Assembly (NCBI GenBank): GCA_005406025.1
Contig: BGZK01001351.1
Coordinates: 1 to 64,000, forward strand
Length of the DNA: 64,000 nt
Direction of reading: 5' to 3'
Source of the DNA: Eumeta japonica
Lineage: Eukaryota; Arthropoda; Insecta; Lepidoptera; Psychidae
Position numbers and translations under genes: made by a program
The notes under the pieces: model-generated
Database searches by the model: none
Told to the model about the DNA's origin: nothing
Seen by the model: the letters and a program-made list of their open reading frames with translations, nothing else
Shown here: positions 1-11,690 of the stretch, piece after piece
How positions within the stretch are numbered: the stretch's first letter is position 1
How the letters are laid out: every line of letters starts with the position of its first letter

Positions 1-1063
1 GGTTATCTTTAGAATAAGGAATTAATGTCACTATCGATTCAAAAGTAATACTCAAGTAATTGTTTCTACTTAAAATTCCAGATAGAGTTGAGAATAAATG
101 AAATAAATGCATGTACTACTTGATTGATTTTCTTAATAATGAATTCTTTCATTATATTGTTTAGTATGTATTTTCGAAAGTGAAGTATTAGATATTGTGA
201 TAATTCTATAATTATATTTCTCTCTCTTAAAACGAATATTAGGTGTTTGCAATCTTATTCGGTACGTTTTTATATCTACATCTTCTTTCTTCTCTACGTC
301 TTTCATTTCTACGCCTGATATTCTAGGAACTGAGCAGGAGAAGACAAATTTTCTTAACGTTTTCCTCATCTCAAATATCATAATATGTTACGTACCTAAC
401 ATGGGAATAACGATCTATCGTTGAGTTAACAACAGTACAAAATAAATAATGCCCTCAAAGGGCATCTCCATCTTGAAATCTTCTCCTGATAAAATATATA
501 ATATGTTTGGCTTGACATATATTTGGATTGAATTCCGCTTTTCGAGAGCCAAAAGTAATCAGAATGAAATGATCGCTTTTGAAATCTTCTGAGGGTGAAT
601 TTATTCTGATAAAATATGAGTTTTTATAGTCTTCCACGAAATAGTTGCAAACCTTTGAATTGGATAGGTTCCCATGACATAAATAGTGGAGTCGTCACTA
701 AAAACTGCAAACTTGTCACCACCAAAAACAGCGGTATTCGTAGTTTCGAAATAAGACTTCAGGTTTATTTAGAAATCAATACGTATAATAAATAAAATTC
801 CAAATTGCATATTCACTCAAATGATTTCGCTGACTATATCAGTCTTATTTGACGCATTATTTCCTTTACTAGGTCACTCAAAGGTACACTGAAAGCAGTT
901 AAAATGTTCTGACAATTTAGTTTTCATCAAGTAAGTATGGCGCAACTATATTAAAGTATTGAGGTGAATTTGTCGATACACGTGGCCCGAGCTGAAATCC
1001 GCTAGTTCCATAGAGATAGTATGATCGGTTATATAAAATGTAGTTTTGAAAATGTATTTTTTT
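1..1063. other. AT-rich sequence, no confident gene
   Basis: No recognisable gene, RNA or transposon end was found. A minus-strand coding-like patch at about 441-770 is listed separately. If the sba gene begins upstream of the window, this is probably intron; that is inference. Confidence 0.4.
441..770 (-). pseudogene. Unassigned decayed coding-like segment
   Basis: Two minus-strand frames follow one another. The upstream one reads about 54 codons and contains VFGGDKFAVFSDDSTIYVMG. It ends in a stop, and an overlapping frame continues for about 60 codons with EDFKSDHFILITFGSRK. The residue mix is more protein-like than the neighbouring random frames, and the change of frame looks like an indel in an old coding sequence. 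I do not recognise the family. It may be a fossil of a transposon or other gene, or chance. Confidence 0.2.
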
Positions 1064-1438
1064 AAGTGAAACTTCTAATACGATTTCTAACAAGGTTGCG
1101 TTAAACGTGTAACGCTATCATGGAAGGGGTATGAAAACATTGTTGCGTTAAACGTTCAACGCTCCTGGGGAGGGGGAATAGAAAGAGGCAGACCGAGAGT
1201 GAATGCGTGGCACTCGAACGCATGCGCGTAGTATACCTGTTACGCAAGAGGGAGAGGGAAGAAAAATACACAAAGGTAGACAGTAGGAGAGAGAAAGAGA
1301 GTGAGTCGGTAGATTTCGTCTCGCAATTGTTTTTCGCAATTGTAACGTGCGACGAAAAATGCAATTTCGACCCCTTCCTATTTTCATTTCCACATTACGA
1401 AGTTTCACTTCTTCCGTGTGGAGGGATTCCACGCACTA
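1064..1438 (+). repeat. MITE-like dispersed repeat, copy A
   Basis: A second copy lies inverted at 54738-55155. Both copies carry AAGTGAAACTTCTAAT near one end and ATTACGAAGTTTCACTT near the other, which are imperfect inverted repeats of each other. Shared blocks include the GTTGCGTTAAACG motif (twice per copy), a run ending CTCCTGGGGAGGGGGAATAG, and the GCATGCGCGTAGTATACC stretch. The interior between about 1245 and 1360 differs from the other copy. No coding capacity is credible; open frames here are by-products of GC content. Homology runs past the inverted repeat to about 1438. Confidence 0.6.
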
Positions 1439-2272
1439 TTTTTTTTCACAGCAATATTATAATTAAACATATATCAATTTATTATATAGTAAAGTCGTTA
1501 TTTAACTTTTAACAAAAGTTCCGGATGTACAACTCAATGATGAGCTTTCCGCATCGAAATAACCGTCTGTCTCCCTTTAAAATGCGAAGCCTATCGCATT
1601 TCCAAATTTCGAGACTTAACGAAACTTAACTTTGCTTATTCATTACATTATTGTTCATTTTACTTATTTGTTTTTTTCGGTCCCAGTATAAATTAACATA
1701 ATGGTATTGATAACCAAAAAAAGTTTTATTATGTTTATTTTGTCGTAAAAGAAATTTAAGTGCTCGCAAATTTTAAAAATCAAACAAATTTATATAAATT
1801 ACTGTTTCTATTTAAAATATGTTTTTTTACTATTTAAAGTGCATGTGACCTTTTGAACATTTGATTTGTATACAAATTTAAAATTGGCTGCAGCAAACGC
1901 ACTAAATTAATGTTTGCCATTCGGAATTATGATATTTGATTGTCACATAGAACGAGCACAATCACTATAATTATATAGATTGTGTTCTGGTCTCGTTTAA
2001 GGCCGCTCGCGTAGTCTGTCACCGGCCGCGCGGCCCGTCAAGGTGACACTGTAATTGGCCCAATTACACGCGCGTCGCTGTCTCGAATTCTGTGCCTAAC
2101 TGTCCCTCCTTTCACGTTATGATTTTGCTTATTCAATTATTCTGGCTATCCCTGCATACTTATTTATTTGCCACTATTGCCTCTATTTTGCAGAGTTTGA
2201 TATCTTCGAGTCTTCAATTCAGACTAATAAAGTATTGTGTTAATTCTTTATTAACTATGGATGTCATTTCAC
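1439..2272. other. AT-rich sequence, no gene seen
   Basis: No gene recognised. A short GC-rich patch at about 2000-2075 (CCGGCCGCGCGGCCC) stands out from the surrounding AT-rich DNA; its role is unknown. Confidence 0.35.
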
Positions 2273-2490
2273 ACTAGCTTTTGTCCGTGGCTCCGCCCGC
2301 GTAGATATAAAGTGATAAATTTTTTGGACAGGATTTTCGTAAAATTCGTTCATAGTGAACGTCTTCGTCCCGAAAAGAATAACCGTGCCAAAGTTTCAAG
2401 GCAATCGGACCTATAGTTTTGCAGATCTAGTGATGAGTCAGTTAGTCAGTCAATCAGTCAATCAATTGTACTTTACTTATATATATAGAT
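2273..2490 (+). repeat. Interspersed ACTAGCTTTTG repeat, copy 1
   Basis: Begins ACTAGCTTTTGTCCGTGG, passes through GTCTTCGTCCCGAAAAGAAT and a GATGAGTCAGTTAGTCAGTC run, and ends in an AT tail (TATATATATAGAT). A related copy occupies 52010-53575, where a mariner interrupts it. I recall this motif as widespread in lepidopteran genomes; its class (SINE-like or LINE tail) cannot be settled from two copies. Confidence 0.65.
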
Positions 2491-4034
2491 TACAAATACG
2501 AAAAAAATTCTCCAAATGAATTCCGTTTTATTCTTTAACAGAATAACACTGTCACCGTAAGGTAAGTGATTAAGCCTGCAAAATAACTCTTACGAGGGTG
2601 GGCTGACGAGAATTAGCATGTAATAAAGTGCGTATTCAGAGCGGAAATAAATGTTCCATCGAAGTGCCATCCGAGTCGTCCCGCGCCGGGCACTGCCGTC
2701 CGAGACACTTTTATGTTAATTTTAATGACATGACAAATGAAACATCATATGTAGCCTTGTCGAACTGAAAACTTTAATGACAGTACCGTGAGTGTATAAA
2801 TCTGTTTTTACAACATCATAATAACAGCTATAATACATTTTATTGCGTCAGTGATCTATTGCACATGGACAACCTTGTAATGTACTTACTTGTGAATTGA
2901 CAAATAAATTCATTTTAATAATTGCCTTGGGGTTACAAAAAGTATGTTTCATTAATAATTTCTTATTAGTGAAATATTGAAACTTCTTATAGAAAAGTAA
3001 GTACCTAATGGTGATTGATTCCGTGCGTATATTAGTTCATACTGAAACTCCCTGAGATTAGATGAATTAAATACCTAAAGTGAAGAAAGCCAATAACAAT
3101 CATACAGGAATTAAAACGCCTTCGACTGATTAATCAATTTTCACTAACATTGCTTCATGATATGCGACATACTGCTCAAAAATAATTGTAAAAATAACTC
3201 ATCCGTACTTTTCCGTTCAAAGCAAAGGCTCCAATTTCTCAATTAAAATGTTTTTGACAATTCCGGCAATTATTTACTAGTAGAAAATACATTCAAAGAC
3301 TTCATTAAAGTATATATTATTATGACCTACAATATGGCACATATGTGGACATCGTATGAGTGATTACTTTGTTTAAATAAATATTTACATTCAACCATAT
3401 AATTTTTATATATAAAATTTATTTTATATAGAAAACTGAAAATTGTAGTATTGTAAAAAATAGCATTTTTTAAAAATAATTTGTGCTGAACGTTTTACAA
3501 AGCTCTGCTGGTGTGTTTTACATTCCTAAGACACGTGCTTGATAAATTAAAAGAGAGACATAAAAATATTAACGATTTTAGAAGCTAATAAACCACAAAA
3601 TATTTTCCTGAGAGAAAAAGGCGCTTAACAACCTTTAATAAATTTTTAAAGCTCAATCTATACATATATTAAAACAGTAGAATACGCTATTTGTATATCG
3701 AAGGTATGTATATAAATGCAGATGTGACGATAAGAGAAAGGTAATATAAGAAAAAACAACGATTTTTACACCTTTTGTCTTTCTATTCACGTCTCTGAAA
3801 TTTACCGGCACGGATTTTAATGGGGTTTTCATGAGTAGATGGAGCTTAACTTAGAAACAGAATATAAGCTTTATATTATTTAAATCGAAGATCAAGAAAA
3901 AAGTTATCCTTATTTAAAATTCAGCCTAAGAGGTTACGAGGCAAATAATAATTACTAGTGCCGTAACAAACGTTCAAACGAAAAATATCTACATCCGACT
4001 TGATCACGACGCGCTTAACTTATTGAAAAATGGG
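2491..4034. other. AT-rich sequence, no gene seen
   Basis: Only short chance frames on either strand. A moderately GC-rich patch (about 2670-2705) and long A/T runs are present. No splice-bounded exon, hairpin RNA or transposon terminus was identified. Confidence 0.35.
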
Positions 4035-4217
4035 GAGAAATTGAAAACGGGGTCGGAGTCGATACGGACTGTGTGATAGAAATTAGAATCAAAAGTGTGA
4101 TCGGGATCGCAATTAGGAATAGTATCGGGACCAGAATTGAAAGTAGGAACAAGATTGGAATTGACAGCAAAATCGTTAAACATAAAAAATTAAGGAATAC
4201 ATTCTATGTCCACGTCG
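4035..4217 (+). repeat. Purine-rich degenerate minisatellite, copy 1
   Basis: Irregular units of about 18-24 bases built on GTGATCGGGATCG / GGGACCAGAATTG / GGAATTGACAGC. The array ends in a unique tail, TTGACAGCAAAATCGTT followed after a few bases by ATTCTATGTCCACG (4162-4216). A matching tail ends the array at 28526-28580, and a weaker one follows the array at 6259-6640. The short open frame through it is a by-product of the repeat. Confidence 0.5.
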
Positions 4218-4262
4218 GTGAAGTCGCGACTAAATGGAAAGTTAATCTTAAATAAAAAAATT

Positions 4263-4297
4263 GTGGGAGGTGAAAAAAATTGATTTTCACCTCCCAC
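4263..4297. repeat. Perfect 14-bp hairpin
   Basis: GTGGGAGGTGAAAA (4263-4276) pairs exactly with TTTTCACCTCCCAC (4284-4297) around a 7-base loop. It lies just downstream of the first minisatellite copy. There are no other signs of an RNA gene. Confidence 0.7.
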
Positions 4298-6258
4298 GGT
4301 GTTTCTATTTGCATTGTTTGCGAAAGAATTCGATTTCGGATAATTCTAGAAAATCTATACATATCTCTAATGCCTGATTTATATTGTGTAAGAAATATAA
4401 AATAAGAAGTAGAAAATGGCTAACGAAACGAAATTGGACTTTAGGGCTCACCGTGCAATTTAACATTTAATTATAAATATATAAAAATTCGCTGTATTAG
4501 ATTAGTATTTCAACTGAGCGATTTGAGCATTTCTAAAATATAGAACGTCAGTGAAATAATAATTTGAATATCTTTGTATTTGGCGAAGCAAATAAAGTGC
4601 AGCTGCAATAAAATGTCGTCTCGTTTGCCCCTCGATCCAATAAAGGTGAGCTGCTCCAGCGCCGGCGGTGCGGCGAGCGAGTTAATACTGTCAAAGCTCG
4701 CAGTCGTTGCGAGCTCTTCGTCTCGCTCGCTTTTGTGTGCATTTGAAATGTACAAATTGCACCGCGGTCCGAGGGGGGAGGTCGCTGCACTGTGTTCCTT
4801 TCGCGTCGGGCCTGCACCTCCCCGCCGCTCTGTCCTCCCTCGATTCCTCTTTGTACCTTCTACCCCTTCTTCCATCAATTTTGAAATACACTTGTTCGCA
4901 TCTCTATTTTCGAATGCAAGGATAGCTCTGAACAGTCCTAGTGTGTATTAGTAACAATTTCTTTTACTTTATATATAAATTCATATACTGATATAAAAAT
5001 GTGATAGAGTAATTTGTTTATTTTTTGTATTTACACGGTTAAGCTGCTGAAAAGAATTTGATAAATTTGGTACTGGTTGGCTCATACCTTAGGGAAGGAC
5101 AAGGGGGATACTTTTTGCTTGCCTGTCTGTTCTATATATGTATATATATATATATGATTTTAATTAAATTGTTATACCACATTTAATTATTTAGCCAAGT
5201 CTAAAAATAAAATAATTGTGTCCACGCAGTAGAAGACGGATATCTAATACACTATAAATTGGTCGAAATTTACTTTTTACCTATTAATATGTCGTTTATA
5301 TGCACAATCATTTGTATAAGAATTTATCCAACGCCTCCAGCGATTGTTTTGAGTATTGTGCAGACGTCTGGTATCGGTAAACGCAGACGGGATGGGAAAA
5401 GTTAAAAACCGATTCAATCCTCACGATTTAATCCGATTTTGTTCTATAACAATTTTAAAATATCCTATTCGATTTGTTCGCCTCGTTCCCTCCTCGGGGA
5501 GCTCGTATAGAATTATTATTATCGTCAGACGGCCAAACGCCATAATCCGCTTAGGGCGCGGTGGCGCTGCAGGCAGCCGGCGCGCGATCTGAATAGGAGG
5601 CCAAAAGCTCCGGCTACCGGGTGGAGTATGCTCAGTTCGTTGCAAAATGCGATCATTGCTCTCTCGACACTTGCACGATTCTTTTCTGCGATGTAAAATT
5701 TGAATTTGACGTGTATTATTCGTATACGTGTTGTGTTGACTCGGATTTGTTAAATAATTTGTTGGCGTAATATCAAATATAGGTAGGATCTTTTATTACA
5801 TATCTTAGTAGTAGCTATTATAGAAATAGATTTTTAATATTTTTTTTCTTTCTGAGCTAATTTCCGAAAACGCTGAATGGGTTGAACGAAATTTTATATA
5901 GATATAGATTATTTTCAATTAACCTATATTTTGTTCTTTTTCTTTGCGTGTCTAAGTAGCTCATCCGATTATTATGAATCTGGCGATATGTTCTTACGCA
6001 TTGAAAAACCTACCATTTGTACCCGACTTTGCTTGTGTATTCAGACTAATCAAACTACTGAACCGATTCTAAAAAATAATTCACTAATAAGAAGCTTCTT
6101 GAATAAAATAGACTATTAATATTTCGTATTGACTTCATCAGCACACTCGCGTAGTTATATTAAAAATTCTTTTACTCGTAAAAAGGTACAGTATCCCCAA
6201 GCAATACAGCCAAAATTTTATTTAGACAGTAGCATTTGCTCTGGCTTACTCTAAAGCG
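4298..6258. other. Intergenic/intronic DNA with two GC-rich islands
   Basis: GC-rich patches at about 4640-4860 and 5480-5650 interrupt AT-rich DNA. Open frames appear on both strands in the first island, as expected when GC content removes stops, so none is called. At 4612 an ATG (11 codons) runs straight to a good donor (AAAG|GTGAGC), but no partner exon is known. A (TA)n run lies at about 5143-5157. Around 5860-6090 two phrases resemble worn copies of a lepidopteran repeat (for example CAAACTACTGAACCGATT). Confidence 0.3.
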
Positions 6259-6640
6259 GAATCGTGACCTATAGCGAAATTTAAATTGCAAGCAGGACGG
6301 GGAGCAAAATAGAAGGATCGAATTGAGAACGGGACCAAGGTCGAAATCGAATGTGGGACTAAAATTATAATAAAGAATGTGACTGTAATTGGAACGAGGA
6401 GCAGTGCCGAAATCATAATTGAGAGCGTGATCGGTATGGAGAGCAGAACAAAAATCGCAATCTTAGATTGAGACCGGGTTCTGAAGAAAAGCCGGGACTG
6501 CGATCTGAATTAAGAATGACACAAATTGCCAGCGAGAGCAACACCGAAATCGGAATCGAGAATGAGATAGCCATCAGCGTCATTGATTAAAAGCGTTGTC
6601 GACATACAAGATGAAAGAATTCATTTACGCTCACACGGGC
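6259..6640 (+). repeat. Purine-rich degenerate minisatellite, copy 2
   Basis: The longest and most diverged copy. Irregular units such as GAACGGGACCAAGGTCGAAATCG and ACCGAAATCGGAATCGAGAATG recur with G-to-A drift. A tail with TTGTCGACATACAAGATGAAAG and TTCATTTACGCTCAC (about 6598-6634) resembles the tails at 4162 and 28526. No stable open frame is conserved between copies. Confidence 0.45.
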
Positions 6641-6839
6641 GGAACGGAATGCGGGCCATCAAATTTTTGATTTTATGCTGTCATGCGTTTGTATGTCTGT
6701 TCTGAAAATAGTTAGGTAAATCATAAGACTTAGATGGTCATTGTAGCCATCATTATTATCACTTAAAATCTGCAACGCTCAGGGGAAATGAATGAATATC
6801 AATCTTTTTTTCATTCGAGTCGCATCTTTAAATCGGCCG

Positions 6840-7110
6840 GTCCTTTTGAATTTCGTGATTTCGAAATTTCGAATTATCGGGCACGGCGCACGATCCGTTG
6901 CCGTAACGAACGAATCGTGCCCGGAAGAGGTCACGTCGCATAACATTCTGGGCGGGGGGTCGGCGACGACGACGACGGCCTATCGCTTCACAGGTTTACA
7001 GGCAGCGAGACTCCAGCCCGATGGGTCGTGACCGCGGCCCTCGTGCCGTGAGCCCGGAACGCGCCTCGACAGCGCTGCGTCAACGCCTCGAGGCGCTAAG
7101 CACGCGACGC
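6840..7110. other. GC-rich island
   Basis: A GC- and CpG-rich block in AT-rich surroundings, with an internal inverted pair CGGGCACG / CGTGCCCG (about 6880 and 6920) and a short GAC run. Frames are open on both strands, so no exon is called. It may be a regulatory element or conserved non-coding DNA; that is inference only. Confidence 0.3.
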
Positions 7111-7199
7111 CCGATCGAAATTTTATAGTTGTGAGACTGAAAACTTTTAAATATTCCTCCTCCGAAAGTCGCCGAGATGGGTTTCGGTTCGACCGTCTG

Positions 7200-7580
7200 T
7201 TTTGACGTGATAACGTCTTATAAATCGATGAACGCTGGCTGCAGGCATGAAAAAGCATGACTCATTGTCGCGTTCCGCCTGAGCCGAGTGTGCAAGCGAG
7301 AGCGCGGAACAAGCGATAGAGAGGCACGATCGGCCTAAGCGTTCGGCTTGTGATGCATCTATCTCTTTACTGTATAATTTAAGTTCAAAATATTTGAATT
7401 AACGAGTGCAAATAAATGTTAATTTATCGTAAACATCATTTTCAATTAATTCCTTTGTATTATACAAAATAATGATAATTCAATTCAATTCATAAAAGAA
7501 TGCAATTTTTCATCAATGTTTTTTTATGACATCATCACATAAAATTATCGTCCGTAAACAGACTTTACTGACAACAATTT
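7200..7580 (+). repeat. Paired-end dispersed repeat, copy 1
   Basis: Starts TTTGACGTGATAACGTCTTA, continues through a GC-rich block (TGTCGCGTTCCGC ... GCGAGAGCGCGGAAC) and ends CGTCCGTAAACAGACTTTACTGACAAC. The copy at 56108-56490 is closely similar over its whole length in the same orientation. 21590-21987 is a diverged copy in the opposite orientation that shares both ends. It has no coding capacity, consistent with a non-autonomous mobile element. Confidence 0.65.
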
Positions 7581-10267
7581 TTTTTTATTGAATTGTGTAG
7601 CGGATCGAATGTTTTTAGTTGTGCTGATTTTAGAAGTATTACAATTGTTATTAGTGATGCCATTTTTCTTTTAGTCCAAAAGTCATTTAACGTTGTGTAT
7701 CGTAATGCATTTTCAAATATATGTGAGATTTCAAAGTGCACAAAGAAAGGCGAAAGAAGCAATTCTAGAATTGTAAATATAATGTACATTGAAAAATTAC
7801 ATACTTGCACTTGTTACATCTCCTTTTTAATGGTGATATTTCATTTTATTCCTCCACAACTTTCTTTCAAAATCATTTTCAAGTATATGTCACTTTTATC
7901 CGTTAATTTTAAAGTGAAAATACATCTTAAAGGTGTTTTTTATTAAAGGTCAGTTTAAAAACAGGTCCATTGTTATGTTCAGATTAAATTATCTATCGTA
8001 ACAGATACTTTTACAATATAATTTAGGAGCATAAGTATGGAAATACCTTGCATAAAATAAAAAAGAAAACAATTGTCTATCAAAAAAAAAAAAAGGTAGA
8101 TTTCCTTATTTAAATTATGTTTATTACTCATGTCCTTTACTCATTTTTGTCATCTTATGTAGATGCAGAAATGACATTTAAGCTTATTCTCTGAGGAAAC
8201 CGCCTAAATAAGTGTTTAAGAACATCTTTTTGTTTTACTTTCTGGGCAGAACATTCTTTTCTATACCCCACCTAAGTTTAGTATTATACACTGAAAAAAT
8301 GAAAACACACTGAAAATACCAATCTAGCTTGGCTAAATATAATTGGGCTACATACAACTAAGGCTTATTCAGAAAATTACTTGCAGTTTGGTAAGTTATG
8401 GCCATGCAAATATTGTTAAATGCTTTTGGTTGTTTATAACGATGACCATATGATTTTCCAAATAAATGTCTTATTAAATGTTAACCTCAGGAATTCCTCA
8501 TTAAATGGGTAAGCCAATGAATTGTTTAAAAACACTAAGCATAATTCGTACGAATACCATATTTACTTAACAATGAAGTACTTAATACATTGTTTGTAGA
8601 CAGCCAATTTATAATACTTCATTAATAATACTAAATAGTTTGCTCTAGATATAGATTTTATTTAATTAGGGACAACTCTATATATTGGTCGTGCTTACCC
8701 AGCAAATCGATTAAGAGTACCGACGTTATTTCTAAGGATATCAAATTGATTTACCATAATTAACAAAATCGATTGTTTCCGGTCATCTGCATCACACATA
8801 CATACTAGTAACTGATATTATTGTCTTTGGCCACCGAGCTAGTTTGTTAAAGAGCAAAAAGAAAGTTGTCTGTGATTACAAATAGGGTGCATTTTAACAA
8901 ATTTACACGGTTAATGTCACATAAGTATTGATAGCTTTGTCTTCTTCGATTTCAGCACAAACTATGCAGACTCCCTCCGAAATAAGTTCCTCGGTTGTTA
9001 TTAGCAATTACGCTTTTATTTGTAGCCCCCTAATTTCTTTACTGTTTATGTTAATGATTGACGAATGATTAGTAAGTGTATTTTTGGAACGGTTATATCT
9101 GCAGTGCCATGTCATATTAATTTTACAATTTTTCGATATTTTTGTATAAACAAGCAATTTTGCATTAAAGAATGCCTCATTAAAGATGAAAGAAAAATCA
9201 AATCATTTTCTTCAATGTCAATAATTTTGAATTATTTTTTAATATACTTAGATGAAAATGTTTATAACTTGACAAGATTTTACAATTGCAAATTTATTAA
9301 ATGCAATTCATTGATTTCATTCCATACAATTCCATTAATACACTGTTGTATGAGTATTTACTTTGCGGGAATTCATAATTATTAGACCTTTGTCTATAAC
9401 ACGCAGTAACAAGTAGTAAATGAGAATATTTGATGGTCAACGGTGGGTTGTCTTACGTACTATATGTTATTGTATGTTGCAAGCAAGCACCTAATCTCCA
9501 TGGAAACGTAATCAGTCTCGCAGGGATATATTAATTTTGATTAAAAAAAAAGTGTTAGCCAGAATTTTAAAATGGTTATTTGATACTTAAATTGGTAATA
9601 TTATTTTGCGATATTCCTGAAAATAATTAATGTTATTATAAATTATAGAGATTTTAGAGCTGCATATAGTGTTACCAGCTATCATAAATCCTTAAAAGAC
9701 AATACTCATTTAGATATAGCATTGCACTCGATGACTATTATAAACGACCAATAGGTATAAAGTAAATCAAATTACACTACAACGCACGAAACTTTGCCGA
9801 TGTGAAGTTCTTCACGAAATCCTCGCAATGACGTAAAATAGGAACGCGACGGAGAAGAAGGAAGGGTCCGGGAGCGAATACCTGCGCAGTTTATCATTCA
9901 CAGCCAATACAGAGCGGAAAAGTTTCGTGCGTTGTACATACTGTAATGAATAACTACGTAAGTTATAATGTGTAATCCACGTGAATGCATTCGACGGTGT
10001 CGGCAGCTTAATATGATTGTTTCGATAGTTTATTAAACCTGGTCAACAGTATGCATCATATAGTGTGCTATTCAATAAAAAAATTATAGCCTATTGTTTT
10101 ATCTGGACATACCTTTATTTGCAAAATAAAGGTGTTTATCTGTCATTATTCAAATAGTCCTTCAAGTAACTTTCATGAGAGTCGGCGGGATTATTTTCAG
10201 AGGGTATCATTTCATTAAATTATTTATAACTCTAATAATGAAAACTTTGTTCGTTAATATTTATTCA
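7581..10267. other. AT-rich sequence, no gene seen
   Basis: The longest open frames have the composition expected of random AT-rich DNA. No splice-bounded coding exon was recognised. A more mixed patch at about 9780-9990 is unexplained. Confidence 0.35.
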
Positions 10268-10305
10268 GTGTATTTTTAGAAGACTTGGGTCTTCTAAAAA
10301 TACAC
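10268..10305. repeat. Perfect 17-bp hairpin
   Basis: GTGTATTTTTAGAAGAC (10268-10284) pairs exactly with GTCTTCTAAAAATACAC (10289-10305) around a TTGG loop. A purine tract of AAAAG units (about 10328-10362) follows. No flanking arm extends the stem, so a precursor microRNA is not supported. Confidence 0.75.
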
Positions 10306-10589
10306 GATCGAATGCAAAGAATGATGTGAAAAGAAAAGAAAAGAAAAAAAAAGAAAAAAAATTTCTTTGCGCACCCCTTCCAGCGTCGATACCAACTTGT
10401 TGGTTTATTAATAATCTTGTTAAAATCGATATCGACGTATAAGGATGTCTTGTATTAATCCATTGCGGTGAATGCGCACAATGTAAAATATTTCCCATTC
10501 GAACATGAATGTTAACACAGACGTGTTCTTGACATTTCACAGAAATCGATCACGTTGCAGTCATGTTCACTATCTAGGATGAAATATTT

Positions 10590-10740
10590 ATTTGGTCGTG
10601 ACGAGCCGGCGCACGCGGCCGGTCGTCGGTCGAAAACGAGCCGTGTTCGGCGCAAGAGCGCGCTCAGCCTCGGGCCCGTCAAGTGACATTTAGCAGTGGC
10701 TCGTGAGAAGGTCATGATTCTGTGCGCTGGCTGCGCGTTC
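10590..10740. other. GC-rich island
   Basis: CpG-rich block (GAGCCGGCGCACGCGGCCGG and following) in AT-rich DNA. It could be regulatory or a relic exon of a non-coding transcript. No motif identifies it. Confidence 0.25.
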
Positions 10741-11314
10741 TTCGTTTGTTATTGTACTAGACGTTTGTTATAGTTTTGAGGTTACGCTTTTGTTCTCATA
10801 ATTTTCGCAATATTTTTTTTGCTGTATTTTTTTCATCGGCTGTGTTGAAATTGAAACACGAGTTATAATTTTTTAATGATATACACTTAAAAGTTGAAAG
10901 TGGTAGATGAAATATAAAAAATTATATAAGAAGTGCTCAAATACGTAAGGAATATATGTTACATAATAGATATGTTCGTACGATTTATGATTCAAAATGG
11001 AACTTGAGAATGAGGTCTTATGGATAGCAGCAGAGAATACATATTTATATACATTACACGAATTTTATTTTTAGGCATATACCTCTAAAGTTGAACTAAA
11101 ACTGTGATATCTGTCATATGTTTATCTATTTGTTCATTCGATTTTCTTCAAAACTATGTAACCTACAAACGTAAAATTCTGTATAATAAAGTGCAGCATA
11201 TTGTTCACTCGGCTGAAGTAAAGGAGAATGACAAAAGAAATCTATAGAGCGAATGTGGTATGACGGAAGGATTGGCAAGGGTCGACCTACAAAACCTATG
11301 GCGATCATATTCAT

Positions 11315-11690
11315 GGTATATTAAAAACCGGACAAATCCAGGTGAACTTGCGTGGCGGATGTTCTGTACGATGAATATCTTATTGGCTATGTTTTTTAAA
11401 TCCGACCCAAACTTGTTTATGGTAACTAAAACGACTGCAAATGTAAGTTTGTACGAAATATTTAACATGTTATTTTAAGATCATAAATTTCTTATAGATT
11501 TTATTGTAATTTGTAGTTAAGTAAAGAAATGTTTTTTTTATATTTCTTCAAAATTTTGGGCTCTAAAGTTAATCGATCCAGTAGATTAGGAACGAATTCG
11601 TTGTTACAGACATACAGATAGACAGGTACACGAGTGATCCTATATGGATACCTTTTTTCATTCGCACATACAGAACTCTAAAAAAAGGCC
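11315..11690 (+). repeat. Worn lepidopteran interspersed repeat
   Basis: The segment TTAAAAACCGGACAAATCC ... ACTTGCGTGGCGGATGTTC, followed 250 bases later by ACAGACATACAGATAGACAG, CACGAGTGATCCTATATGG and AGAACTCTAAAAAAAG, matches in order a repeat I know from many lepidopteran genomes (the 'AAAAACCGGCCAAGTGCGAG' family). The copy is old and heavily mutated. The open frames across it are accidental. Confidence 0.5.

Noticed and set aside
4510..4951. Overlapping open frames of 66-125 codons on both strands
   Set aside because: They coincide with a GC-rich island where stops are rare; frames are open on both strands and none has a known domain or supported splice partner.
6980..7258. 92-codon minus-strand frame
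   Set aside because: Runs across a GC-rich island into a dispersed repeat; open only because of base composition.
10268..10305. microRNA precursor
   Set aside because: The stem is only 17 bp with a 4-base loop, too short for a Drosha/Dicer substrate, and no known microRNA seed was recognised.
11126..11478. Plus and minus frames of 62-87 codons
   Set aside because: They overlap each other and run into a worn interspersed repeat.
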